Source: JBHGBB01 sp041946755
Lineage (GTDB): Bacteria; UBP4; UBA4092; JAOAEQ01
Assembly: GCA_041946755.1 (NCBI GenBank)
Contig: JBHGBB010000006.1
Location: forward strand, 1-40,578
Direction of reading: 5' to 3'
DNA: 40,578 bases
The notes under the pieces were generated by a model that was not told the DNA's origin, ran no database searches, and worked only from the letters and a program-made list of their open reading frames with translations. The position numbers were made by a program, and so were the translations under genes. Below are positions 21,475-30,234 of this stretch, in pieces; positions within the stretch are counted from its first letter, which is position 1; each line of letters opens with the position of its first letter.

Positions 21475-22044
21475 CTATCCATTTATCTGTTTCTTCATAT
21501 ATTCGTATGCTGCAATACCGCGGGAATGGAGTTGAAATCCCTGAGTCCGATGATAGGTTAATTTCGAGTCCATCACCGCCAAGGTTATCTGGTTCAATCC
21601 TTGATTCGCCAATTTCCGCAACGCGTCTACTCCTTTAAACTTCCGGTTCGGTTCCAGATAATCAGCGACAAAAACGATTTTCTCTAGCGAACCCATACCC
21701 GGTCTACCGGTAGGATGATATCGGATCGCCGCGATAACTACCGGGTCGCTAACCATAAACTCAGATTGGGCAATCAATGCCGATACCGGCGCATGCCATA
21801 ACGCCGGGATAACCAGTTCTTCTTGATCAAGATACCCGGGATGTTGGTGCCAGATAGATTCGAGTTTGGAATTTGGATAACAACGGGCACAATCATGCAA
21901 CCACCCAGCGAGTTCCGCTTGGTTTTCATCCACCTGATATAATTTCGCTAAATCGCGTGCCGTTGTTCCTACTCCTATGATATGGAGATATCGAGGTTGG
22001 TCGAGATAAGATTTGAGCTGTTTTAAAACTGATTTGACGCGAAT
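21475..22044 (-). CDS. yqeK: YqeK-type HD-domain hydrolase (Ap4A hydrolase), probable ATT start
   Basis: The HD-domain metal ligands are visible: His in RYLHIIGV, His-Asp in GWLHDCAR, a further His in ALWHAPV, IRYHPTGRPGM, and Asp in IVFVADYLEP. YqeK proteins hydrolyse diadenosine tetraphosphate symmetrically to two ADP. The first ATG in frame is at 21933, but starting there would delete the helix bearing the first metal-binding His. Homologous sequence continues upstream (SYLDQPRYLHIIGVGTTARDLAKLY) to an in-frame TAA, with no ATG, GTG or TTG before it. An ATT at 22044-22042 lies four bases after AAGGTGAGGGA's AAGGTGA, a well-placed ribosome site, and gives 189 residues, the normal length. 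Translation from ATT is inferred. Confidence 0.8.
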   Translation of the reverse strand: MRVKSVLKQLKSYLDQPRYLHIIGVGTTARDLAKLYQVDENQAELAGWLHDCARCYPNSKLESIWHQHPGYLDQEELVIPALWHAPVSALIAQSEFMVSDPVVIAAIRYHPTGRPGMGSLEKIVFVADYLEPNRKFKGVDALRKLANQGLNQITLAVMDSKLTYHRTQGFQLHSRGIAAYEYMKKQING

Positions 22045-22055
22045 TCCCTCACCTT
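22045..22055 (-). promoter_or_regulatory. Ribosome binding site that supports the ATT start of yqeK
   Basis: Minus-strand AAGGTGAGGGA directly before ATT. Pairing of AGGTGA to the 16S rRNA tail leaves four bases to the codon, which is a normal spacing for that register. Confidence 0.5.
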
Positions 22056-22126
22056 CTGATTATTCTGGCTATTTCATTATATCGCTATATGATACTTCAG
22101 TTCAAGAGATACCAGGTTTTTGGTTC

Positions 22127-22159
22127 GGGGATAAAGCCGACCTCGTCAGCCTTATCCCC
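22127..22159. terminator. Hairpin downstream of ftsZ, possible 3' end of the dcw transcript
   Basis: GGGGATAA pairs with TTATCCCC around a 17-base loop that partly pairs further. It is in the right place to end the dcw operon, but no run of T follows on the minus strand, so an intrinsic terminator is not established; RNA processing is an alternative. The gap 22045-22184 shows no other feature. Confidence 0.35.
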
Positions 22160-22184
22160 TCTCCATAGCCTCTACGCCGAAAAA

Positions 22185-23495
22185 TTAAACGGTAACCCGC
22201 GGTGCCCTCCGTTTTCTTAAAAACGCGGGGATCTCATAGTCTGTTGGAGAATAACCTACCGGAATCGAAGGGATTACTTCCGCATCCACCAATTCCGATT
22301 TCTCTTCTACCGGCGGTGCAAATAACGGAGTATCGGTATACGTTGAATCTTTTTCCGAGCCGCTATTCGCCGGTTGCGTAACTGATGTTTCTATTGCAGT
22401 TTCGACTATCGGGACTGTCGCATATGGTTCTACTACCGGTTCCGGTTTCTCTGCAACCGCTTCAATTGCCGGCGGTTCCGGTTCAACTTCTATTTTTGGT
22501 TCTGGCACTTCTTGTACCGGTTGAACTTCTTTCCGATTTTCAACCGCAAAGCCGGTAGCAATCATGGTTATTTTCATTTCTTCTTGTTTGGTTTCATCAA
22601 TCACCGCACCGAAAACGATGTTGGCGGTCGCATCAGCTAATGCCGCTACCGTCCCGGCGGCCTGATATATCTCGCCAATGGTCATATCTTTTCCCCCGGT
22701 AATATTCAGGAGGATATTTTTCGCCCCGGCAACTTTTGCCGTCTCTAATAATCCGGATTCGCTGGCATGTTTCACCGCCATCGTCGCCCGATTCTCGCCA
22801 CTGGCTACCCCTACTCCAATCACCGCACCACCTTGATTGCCCATAACCGACCGAATACTGGCGAAATCGACATTGATTATTCCGGGAACGTTAATCAAAT
22901 CCGAGATACTACTCACCGCTTGATATAACAACTGGTTCGCGGTAGCAAATGTTTCCGCTAACGATGCTTTCTCACCTACCATCGAAATCAGATGATCGTT
23001 CGGAATCACCATCAAGGCATCGATGATCGGTTTCAAATCAGCAATCCCCTGTTCTGCAATAGTAACTCGATTGATTTCGAATTTGAATGGTTTGGTTATC
23101 ACCCCTACCGTTAATATGCCCAACTCTTTCGCCAATTTCGCTACTACCGGCAGCGCTCCGGTACCGGTACCGCCACCTAACCCGGCAGTCAGGAACACCA
23201 GGTTCGCACCTAATAGCGCATCCCGAATCAAATCGATCGATTCTTCAGCGGCTTTTTTACCGAGGTCGGGATTCCCTCCGGTACCCAGGCCATTGGTGAT
23301 CGTTTCACCAATCTGGATTTTCTGTTCGGTTTTCGCTTTCTGCAGACTCTGCGCATCGGTATTCATAATCACCATCTCGACATTACGCAACCCGGCATCC
23401 AGCATCGCATCGACCGCATTACATCCGGCACCGCCAATACCGATAACTTTTATTTTTCCACTGTGGTTTGTTTCAGGTATAAATTCAAACACCAT
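22185..23495 (-). CDS. ftsZ: Cell division GTPase FtsZ
   Basis: The tubulin-like GTPase that polymerises into the Z-ring at mid-cell. The GTP-binding loop GGGTGTGALP is at about residues 104-112, preceded by KVIGIGGAGCNAVDAM and NTDAQSL, and the T7-type segment VDFASIRSVMGNQGG follows. After the C-terminal GTPase subdomain (ending near IATGFAV, residue 315), a Pro/Glu/Val-rich linker of about 100 residues leads to the conserved tail DYEIPAFLRKRRAPRVTV, which binds FtsA. At 436 residues it is longer than average because of the linker. It is the last dcw gene, 56 bases after ftsA. Confidence 0.97.
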   Translation of the reverse strand: MVFEFIPETNHSGKIKVIGIGGAGCNAVDAMLDAGLRNVEMVIMNTDAQSLQKAKTEQKIQIGETITNGLGTGGNPDLGKKAAEESIDLIRDALLGANLVFLTAGLGGGTGTGALPVVAKLAKELGILTVGVITKPFKFEINRVTIAEQGIADLKPIIDALMVIPNDHLISMVGEKASLAETFATANQLLYQAVSSISDLINVPGIINVDFASIRSVMGNQGGAVIGVGVASGENRATMAVKHASESGLLETAKVAGAKNILLNITGGKDMTIGEIYQAAGTVAALADATANIVFGAVIDETKQEEMKITMIATGFAVENRKEVQPVQEVPEPKIEVEPEPPAIEAVAEKPEPVVEPYATVPIVETAIETSVTQPANSGSEKDSTYTDTPLFAPPVEEKSELVDAEVIPSIPVGYSPTDYEIPAFLRKRRAPRVTV

Positions 23496-23551
23496 AATGC
23501 TCTCCTTCCCCGCATCCTGCGGATTATTTTGGTTTTAGGTTTAGTTAAATA

Positions 23552-24787
23552 CTAGAAATTTTTATCAATCCATCCCGAAACCTTCCGGTATACTTTACCT
23601 CCCCACCAGATGAATCGTTTCCGCGGTTTTACCAACCGCAATTCCAAGCCAAATAATAATAAGCCTACTCCGGTAGAATATATCGGGCTGCTCACCGGTT
23701 CCGATAATCCCCGGATACCATACGGTGCACCGATACGTACCGGCATCTCTAACACTTGCTGTGCGATTTCTTTTATTCCCGGCATCAAGGTTACTCCTCC
23801 GGTTAACACTGCGCCTGCCGGTCTCCGATATCGATGCGGAACATGGTCTAACTGCTCTTTAATCAACCCGCAGATTTCTTCTACCCGCGGTTGGATTATT
23901 TCCGCTAAATCTTTTCGCGGGACCATCTGCGGTTCCCGACCTACCACATCGTTGATTTCAAACTGCTCTTCCGGATTAACCATTTCGATACTCGCGCAGC
24001 CATATTTCCGTTTGATATTTTCCGCATCAAATCGGGTCACTCGCAATCCTTCAGAAATATCTTTGGTAATATAATTACCGCCGATGGGAATGATTTGCGT
24101 ATGCCGAATCCCATTCTTGCCGAAAATAACCGTATCCGTGGTACCGCCACCCAAATCCGCCATGATTACTCCCAAATCCCGTTCATCATCAGTCAGAATC
24201 GCTTTACTCGACGCTAACGGCTGGAGCACGATCTCTTCGACTTTAACTCCCGCCTGGTTTACTGATTTAATAATATTTTGCGCTGAAGTTATCGCTCCAG
24301 TTACCACATGTACTTCCACTTCCAACCTGCTACCGGCAAATCCGACCGGATTCTTGATTCCAGTCTGTTCATCGACAATATATTCCTGTACCAAAGTATG
24401 AATTATCTCCCGGTCTTTCGGTACAATCATTTGGGTCGCTTTCTCTCTCGCCCGCGCTGCATCTTCTTCAGTAATCCCGCGCATCGAACTGACTACTTCC
24501 ACCCCGGCACGCGCGTTCTGGCATTGGATATGCCCGCCACAAATCCCGACTACTGCCTCTTCAACTTCGATATTTGCGATATCCTGCGCCTTTTGTACCG
24601 ACTTTTCGATTGACCGGCTGGTACTTTCCAAATCAACTACCATCCCGCGTTCTAACCCTTCCGAAGGAACCGTTCCAATCCCTAAAATATTCAGTTCCGA
24701 TTCCTCTCCAACTTCAGCGATTAACGTTCGTACCTGTGTCGTTCCTATATCTAATCCAACAATAATATTTTTATTCTTTTTAGCCAT
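23552..24787 (-). CDS. ftsA: Cell division protein FtsA
   Basis: An actin-like ATPase that anchors FtsZ filaments to the membrane. Phosphate-binding loops are VGLDIGTTQVR (phosphate 1) and ADLGGGTTDTVIF (phosphate 2), and the adenosine motif is GAVLTGGVTLMPGI. The SHS2/1C domain lies between (about residues 85-165). The C-terminus RFIWWGGKVYRKVSGWIDKNF is a basic amphipathic helix suited to membrane binding. At 411 residues it is normal length. It starts 22 bases after ftsQ ends. Confidence 0.96.
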   Translation of the reverse strand: MAKKNKNIIVGLDIGTTQVRTLIAEVGEESELNILGIGTVPSEGLERGMVVDLESTSRSIEKSVQKAQDIANIEVEEAVVGICGGHIQCQNARAGVEVVSSMRGITEEDAARAREKATQMIVPKDREIIHTLVQEYIVDEQTGIKNPVGFAGSRLEVEVHVVTGAITSAQNIIKSVNQAGVKVEEIVLQPLASSKAILTDDERDLGVIMADLGGGTTDTVIFGKNGIRHTQIIPIGGNYITKDISEGLRVTRFDAENIKRKYGCASIEMVNPEEQFEINDVVGREPQMVPRKDLAEIIQPRVEEICGLIKEQLDHVPHRYRRPAGAVLTGGVTLMPGIKEIAQQVLEMPVRIGAPYGIRGLSEPVSSPIYSTGVGLLLFGLELRLVKPRKRFIWWGGKVYRKVSGWIDKNF

Positions 24788-24809
24788 GATTTGTTGTATA
24801 GGTTATAAG

Positions 24810-25688
24810 TTATGTTTTTAACTCCGGTTCAGCAGTAGATTCCGTCTTTTCACTAACTCGATTCTTCGGTTTGGTAACGATTCCCTGTCTATCGAACCGT
24901 AAATCGATATACTCTTCAACCAACTGCTGTTGTTTAATTATTTCCCATACCTGCTGTAATTTCACCAGCCGTTCTTCCAGATTCTCATTTCCCAATCGAA
25001 TCTCGGTGCCTTCATGCAAGGTATAGATAACCAGATTATCCGGTGATACGATATTCAGTTCGGAGATTTCCTTCATAAACGAAAGGTTATTATCTCTTAA
25101 ATATTGAATGGCGAATAACGCATTCGTCATCGCCGGAGTGGTTATCCGTTCCGGATTTGAGGTGAACGCATTATCCGCTACCGTAATCAACGGTAAATTC
25201 CTTACTTCTTCCAACCGAATATCGGGAAGTAAATATCCGGCAGCATCGATTCCAAAATTATCTTTCCCGCAAATCACTGCGATCGGTTTTCGTTCCAAAA
25301 CTTCAATGCGCACCCGGTTAGGCAGCTGCTTTTGAATTCGTACCTTTTCTACCCAGGGATGCGCGCTGACTTTATTAATAATCGCTCCGGTACGTAACGT
25401 TAATAAATTGCTATTCGGCTTTATATTGACTAACGCCAGTATCTCTTGTTTATCGACCTCTTTCATCGAACTCACTTCAATCCGGGATAAATTAAAATAG
25501 GATGAATAGAATAAAAACAAAAATAACTGTATTCCGGCCAGGATAGCGATACTCGAAACAATGAGCGTTATAAATCCATGCAGTATCGTAACCCAAATCC
25601 GGCGCGGTTCTTTCTCTTTCGCTATATGCCGTTTATTCCGTTTAACATTATCGTTATTTATTTTGATATTGGTATAAATCGATTTCAT
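24810..25688 (-). CDS. ftsQ: Cell division protein FtsQ/DivIB
   Basis: A bitopic divisome protein with a basic cytoplasmic start (KRNKRHIAKEKEPRR), one membrane helix (about 20 residues, LIVSSIAILAGIQLFLFLFY), a POTRA domain (FNLSRIEVSSMKEVDKQEILALVNI ... VRIQKQLPNRVRIEVLERKPIAVI) and the beta domain. It links FtsL to the peptidoglycan synthases. I chose the ATG at 25688. The frame continues to a TTG at 25724 inside the 3' end of the murCB gene, and neither start has a strong ribosome site. The charged C-terminal tail (PKNRVSEKTESTAEPELKT) is variable in the family. Confidence 0.88.
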   Translation of the reverse strand: MKSIYTNIKINNDNVKRNKRHIAKEKEPRRIWVTILHGFITLIVSSIAILAGIQLFLFLFYSSYFNLSRIEVSSMKEVDKQEILALVNIKPNSNLLTLRTGAIINKVSAHPWVEKVRIQKQLPNRVRIEVLERKPIAVICGKDNFGIDAAGYLLPDIRLEEVRNLPLITVADNAFTSNPERITTPAMTNALFAIQYLRDNNLSFMKEISELNIVSPDNLVIYTLHEGTEIRLGNENLEERLVKLQQVWEIIKQQQLVEEYIDLRFDRQGIVTKPKNRVSEKTESTAEPELKT

Positions 25689-25707
25689 ATAATAGTAATG
25701 TTTTTCC

Positions 25708-27978
25708 CTAATCTTTCCCGACAATTTTCACTTCCGGTTCCAACTCCACCCCGAAACTCTCTTTAATTTTATGCTGAACAACATTAATTATTTCGATACA
25801 ATCGGCAGCAGTGGCATTCCCGGTATTGATCACATAATTCGCATGTTTCTCGGAAATCATCGCGCCACCGACTTTCATCCCTTTCAATCCCGCACGGTCG
25901 ATCCATCGTCCGGCACCTTCTCCTTTCGGATTGCGGAAGAAACACCCGGCACTAGGATAATCGAGCGGTTGAGTTGCCTGTCTTCGTTCAGTCAACTCCT
26001 GCATCTTTTGCACTATTTCTGTTTTATTCCCGGCTTGCAGTTTTAACAAGCATTCTAACACCACCGCTTGCTGGATGTTAGTCTGATGATATCCAAACTC
26101 GATTTCGTCTTTTGCCAATACTTTCATGGTCCCATCGAAATCGAGAATAGTCACGGCTACAATATGATCGCTGATAGTCTGGTTAAACGCTCCGGCGTTC
26201 ATATATATCGCACCGCCAACGGTTCCGGGAATACCAATCAGCGATTCTAATCCGGTTAAGCCAGCCTCTGCAGCAAACAATACCAATTCGGGTAATGGTA
26301 CCGCCGCTCCGGAACGAACTGAAACGGAATTAACCCGTTCCAGTTTCTTAAACCCTTCCCCAAGCTTGATTACTATGCCCGCAATCCCGCCATCGCGAAC
26401 CAGAAGATTCGATCCGGCACCAAGCATAAATATCGGGAGCTGTTTACTTTTTGCATAAGCGAGAATCTGTTTTAAATCATAGATATTCTCGACGATAACC
26501 AAATGTTCCGCATTCCCTCCGATCCGGATAGTCGTATTCTCTTTCATCGGAACGTTATGCAATAATTTCCCTTGAATCAAGGGAAATGCATCGGTTGCTT
26601 CCCCCGAATCACCTTCCCGCTGTTTCAATCGCACAACCAACTCTTCTGCCAATTTCCAAAGGTCTCCGGCTCCGAGATATATCACCAAATCGCCGGAAGT
26701 TATTTTACCAAGCAGATAATCATTTATTTCTTCCCGTTTGGGAATAAACGTTATCTGGTTAAATCCATGCTTTTTCGCTGCATCGATAATCGTTTGCGAT
26801 GATATTCCGGGAATCGGCTGTTCACCAGCCGGATATATTTCGGTTATCACCAATTCATCTGCAGCATCGAAACTTGTCCCGAATTCATCAGCGAGGAATT
26901 GGGTTCGAGAATACCGATGCGGCTGGAATACGGCGATAACCCGTTTCGCATCACCGGTGCGCGCGGCTGATATCGCGCAGGATACTTTACTGGGATTATG
27001 GGCATAATCATCGACTACCGTAATTCCGTTAACTCTCCCTTTTATTTCAAACCGGCGGCCTACTCCACGGAAGTTTTCCAAACCGACCAGCATTTTATCG
27101 ATATCCAGATTTAAGATAATTCCGACCGCTACCGCGGCCAAGGTATTCTGTACATTATGTTTTCCGGGAACACAAATACTTACTTCCGCTTTCTTCTGAT
27201 TCTGATAGATTAAATCGAACCGGCTACCGAACTGCTGATATCGAACATTTTCCGCCCGAACCTCAGCTTCCGGATGCAGCCCAAACGTCAGCACCGGTCG
27301 AATCGATTTCGAGATCAACTCCCGCGCATGCTCATCATCATACCCGATAACCACATACCCATCAGGCGGAACTAAATGGATAAACGAGACAAACGCTGTA
27401 AAGATATTTTCGAATTTCCCATCGTAATGTTCCAAATGGTCGGCCTCAACGTTATTCACTACTGCTATTTTCGGCGTCAATCGGAGAAACGATTTATCGC
27501 TTTCATCGGTTTCAGCTACCAGCCAATTCCCTTGACCCAGCATCGCTGAACTCCCGATTTCTTGCACTTTCCCGCCGATTATCGCGGTCGGCTGGACTCC
27601 GGCATGTAGCAGCATCGAAAATATCATCGAACTGGTAGACGTTTTACCATGGGTACCGGCAACCGCAATCACCTGCCGGGTTTTCATCAAATCGGCTAAC
27701 AATTCCGACCGATGCCAAATCGGGATATGCCGGGTTTGCGCTTCAACCAATTCCGGATTTTCCGGGGATATGGCACTCGAATATACCACCAGATTCGCAT
27801 CGGCTACATTATTCGCTTTATGACCAATATATATTTTCGCACCCAGTTGTTGTAACCGTTGGGTAGCTTCAGAACCGGCACGATCAGACCCGGAAACGTC
27901 ATAGCCCAGCTGCAGATATACCTGCGCGAGCCCATTCATTCCGGTACCTCCGATTCCGATAAAATGAATATGTTTCAT
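25708..27978 (-). CDS. murC-murB: Fused UDP-MurNAc:L-Ala ligase (MurC) and UDP-MurNAc dehydrogenase (MurB)
   Basis: A single 756-codon frame. MurC occupies about residues 1-455: HFIGIGGTGMNGLA, the ATP loop AVAGTHGKTSTSS, VVNNVEADHLEHYDG, and VDDYAHNPSKV. MurB occupies about residues 470-756: NTTIRIGGNAEHLV, the FAD-binding FMLGAGSNLLVRDGGI, GLESLIGIPGTVGGAIYMNAGA, then PSAGCFFRNP and the C-terminal Glu in ELEPEVKIVG. MurB makes UDP-MurNAc with NADPH and MurC adds L-Ala, so the fusion joins consecutive steps. In SAGCFFRNP a Cys stands where E. coli MurB has the catalytic Ser, a replacement I believe occurs in other type II enzymes. No stop or frameshift separates the halves. Confidence 0.96.
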   Translation of the reverse strand: MKHIHFIGIGGTGMNGLAQVYLQLGYDVSGSDRAGSEATQRLQQLGAKIYIGHKANNVADANLVVYSSAISPENPELVEAQTRHIPIWHRSELLADLMKTRQVIAVAGTHGKTSTSSMIFSMLLHAGVQPTAIIGGKVQEIGSSAMLGQGNWLVAETDESDKSFLRLTPKIAVVNNVEADHLEHYDGKFENIFTAFVSFIHLVPPDGYVVIGYDDEHARELISKSIRPVLTFGLHPEAEVRAENVRYQQFGSRFDLIYQNQKKAEVSICVPGKHNVQNTLAAVAVGIILNLDIDKMLVGLENFRGVGRRFEIKGRVNGITVVDDYAHNPSKVSCAISAARTGDAKRVIAVFQPHRYSRTQFLADEFGTSFDAADELVITEIYPAGEQPIPGISSQTIIDAAKKHGFNQITFIPKREEINDYLLGKITSGDLVIYLGAGDLWKLAEELVVRLKQREGDSGEATDAFPLIQGKLLHNVPMKENTTIRIGGNAEHLVIVENIYDLKQILAYAKSKQLPIFMLGAGSNLLVRDGGIAGIVIKLGEGFKKLERVNSVSVRSGAAVPLPELVLFAAEAGLTGLESLIGIPGTVGGAIYMNAGAFNQTISDHIVAVTILDFDGTMKVLAKDEIEFGYHQTNIQQAVVLECLLKLQAGNKTEIVQKMQELTERRQATQPLDYPSAGCFFRNPKGEGAGRWIDRAGLKGMKVGGAMISEKHANYVINTGNATAADCIEIINVVQHKIKESFGVELEPEVKIVGKD

Positions 27979-27984
27979 ACCTGA

Positions 27985-29097
27985 TTAATGCGAAATATCG
28001 TCTTTCCCCAAATTTAATATTAAATTACAAATTTCGAATGTCGCTTGCGGTTTCCCTAACTTCCGGCTGTTTTCTGCCATAGTAGCCAATCGTTCCGGCT
28101 GGTCGATTAATTCCGCAACCAGTTCCGCTAATTTCGAGCCGGTTAATTCCGATTCGAGAATGACTTTTGCCGCACCATGTTGTTCTAGAATCCTTGCATT
28201 TTTCTCTTGATGATTAGCGGTGGCATAGGGATAAGGAATCAAGATCGCCGGTAATCCGCAGACCGTAGTTTCAGCAATCGAGATCGCTCCTGCCCGGCTG
28301 ATGACCAAATCCGCTGCCGCATACGCTTTCGCCATATCATCGATATAAGGAAGAATCACTAAATTCGATTTAATCTGTTTCGTTTTGTCGATCGTTTCCT
28401 CATAATTCTTTTTTCCGGTTTGTAAGATTATTTGAAACGATAGCTTTCGTTGTTCTAATTCTTGCACCATACCGATAACCGCCCGATTTATCGATGCGGC
28501 ACCCTGGCTACCGCCAAATATTAATAGCGTAGTTTTATCCGGCTCCAACTTAAAAAACTTCCGGGATTCGGATTGATTTAAATTCTGCAGATTTAACCGG
28601 ACCGGTGTCCCGGTAACTTCGGTATTCTGTTCCGGGAAATAAGGTTTCGTTTCCGCAAAACTTAACGCAATGGCATCCGCTCTCTTACCTAGGAATTTAT
28701 TAGTCAATCCGGGAACCAGATTCTGTTCCAGGATAACCGTCGGGATCTCTTTTAATTGTGCGGCAAACAAGGTGCTTGCCGAAACATAACCACCGGTACC
28801 AAAAACTACTTGCGGATGCGTTTCTTTCAATATTCTCGATGCTTCTTTGAATCCGATAAAAGTTCGATACATAGTTTTAACGATGGATAATGATATCTTT
28901 CTCGACATCCCTTGCGCTGCGATACCATAGAATCGAATCGGTAACCCTGAATTCAGTACGATCGATTCCTCCAATCCTCCTTTTTTCCCAACATAAAACA
29001 ATTGGGTTTGCGGCGCGAGTTCTAGCATCCCTTGCGCAATCGCGATTCCGGGATATATATGTCCGCCAGTACCTCCTCCGGAAATAAGCAGATTCAT
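27985..29097 (-). CDS. murG: UDP-GlcNAc:undecaprenyl-PP-MurNAc-pentapeptide GlcNAc transferase MurG
   Basis: Adds GlcNAc to lipid I to make lipid II on the inner face of the membrane. The glycine-rich start SGGGTGGHIYPGIAIAQ, the second G-loop IFGGSQGAASIN and the UDP-GlcNAc-binding SRAGAISIAET...PAILIPYPYATANHQEKNA are all intact, as is GTGGYVSAS. 370 residues is the family length. It starts only eight bases after ftsW and ends six before murCB. Confidence 0.97.
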   Translation of the reverse strand: MNLLISGGGTGGHIYPGIAIAQGMLELAPQTQLFYVGKKGGLEESIVLNSGLPIRFYGIAAQGMSRKISLSIVKTMYRTFIGFKEASRILKETHPQVVFGTGGYVSASTLFAAQLKEIPTVILEQNLVPGLTNKFLGKRADAIALSFAETKPYFPEQNTEVTGTPVRLNLQNLNQSESRKFFKLEPDKTTLLIFGGSQGAASINRAVIGMVQELEQRKLSFQIILQTGKKNYEETIDKTKQIKSNLVILPYIDDMAKAYAAADLVISRAGAISIAETTVCGLPAILIPYPYATANHQEKNARILEQHGAAKVILESELTGSKLAELVAELIDQPERLATMAENSRKLGKPQATFEICNLILNLGKDDISH

Positions 29098-29105
29098 AGT
29101 TCAAT

Positions 29106-30224
29106 TCACTCGCTTGGCGCAATACGTTCCGGGGTATATTTCGCAACATTCAACAAAATCCCTAATCCCAGCAGCATAAATAAGAGCGACGAACCACCAT
29201 AGCTGATTAACGGTAACGGCATCCCTTTCGCGGGAAGCAATCCGCTAACCACTCCGGTATTAATAATCACCTGCATCGCGATTAATGAGGAAACGCCGCT
29301 AGCCAGCAAAGTGCCAAACAAATCGTTTGATTTTATGGCAACAATTATTCCGAGTAAAATGAGGCAAAAGAATAATGCCAGTACCACTACTGCACCGACA
29401 AACCCTAACTCTTCACCGATTATTGAGTAAATGAAATCGGTATGCCCATCCGGTAGATATCCAAATTTCTGCAGACTTTCTCCCAATCCACGGCCGGTGA
29501 AGCCACCAGAACCCAGCGCGATAAACGATTGGTTGATTTGGTATCCCGAGCCCATCGGTTCTCGTCCGGGATTAAAGAAATCCAGAATTCTTTTCCAGCG
29601 GTACGGATGATGGATTAATTCATATGCCAGTACCAGAAGCCCAAACGGTAAAATCGAAACCCAGTGTATTTTCCGCATCCCGGATATAAACGATAAAATG
29701 GCAACGACTCCTACCATAACCACCGCGGTTCCCAAATCCGGTTCTAAAAGTACCAAAGCTGACATTAGCGACATAACGATTAAAATCGGGATAAACCCGG
29801 TTTTAAAGTTCTTAATTTGTCCCCCTTCTTGTTTGCGGGTTAAGACATCGGCCATATATACAATTAGAATCAATTTCGCAAATTCTGAGGGTTGAAAACT
29901 CACCGAACCATACCCTAACCAGCGATATGCGCCATGACTTTTTCGGCCTAAAATAAATACCGTAATTAACAATATCACCGCGATACAGATTAACGGTTTA
30001 CTATACTTCCGCAACTGCTGATAATCCATTCGCATCATTAACAGCATCGCAATAATCCCTGCCACAAGCCAGAGCGCTTGCTTATAGAAAAAATAATAAG
30101 TATTATGAAATGATTCTTTCCCTAAATAGACACTCGCACTCCAAACCATTACCAATCCAAAACTGGCGATTATCAGGGTGAGGATAAAAATAAAGACTTG
30201 AATTTTCGTTTTAAACTCGAACAT
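29106..30224 (-). CDS. ftsW: Septal peptidoglycan polymerase FtsW (SEDS family)
   Basis: A ten-helix SEDS glycosyltransferase that polymerises lipid II with its partner transpeptidase. Visible signatures are FGLVMVWSAS, GRKSHGAYRWLGYGSVSFQPSEFAKL, LLEPDLGTAVVM, and SGLLPAKGMPLPLISYGGSSLL. I chose ATG 30224, preceded by TAAGGAG with seven bases of spacing. The frame extends 35 codons further to 30329 into the end of murD, but that part has no family resemblance. Length 372 residues is normal. Ten bases separate it from the murD stop. Confidence 0.96.
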   Translation of the reverse strand: MFEFKTKIQVFIFILTLIIASFGLVMVWSASVYLGKESFHNTYYFFYKQALWLVAGIIAMLLMMRMDYQQLRKYSKPLICIAVILLITVFILGRKSHGAYRWLGYGSVSFQPSEFAKLILIVYMADVLTRKQEGGQIKNFKTGFIPILIVMSLMSALVLLEPDLGTAVVMVGVVAILSFISGMRKIHWVSILPFGLLVLAYELIHHPYRWKRILDFFNPGREPMGSGYQINQSFIALGSGGFTGRGLGESLQKFGYLPDGHTDFIYSIIGEELGFVGAVVVLALFFCLILLGIIVAIKSNDLFGTLLASGVSSLIAMQVIINTGVVSGLLPAKGMPLPLISYGGSSLLFMLLGLGILLNVAKYTPERIAPSE

Positions 30225-30234
30225 AATTCGCTCC

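Noticed and set aside
22185..25724. Long plus-strand frames antisense to ftsZ and ftsA
   Set aside because: Shadow frames with Pro/Ser/Thr-rich translations and no starts; the minus-strand genes are unmistakable.
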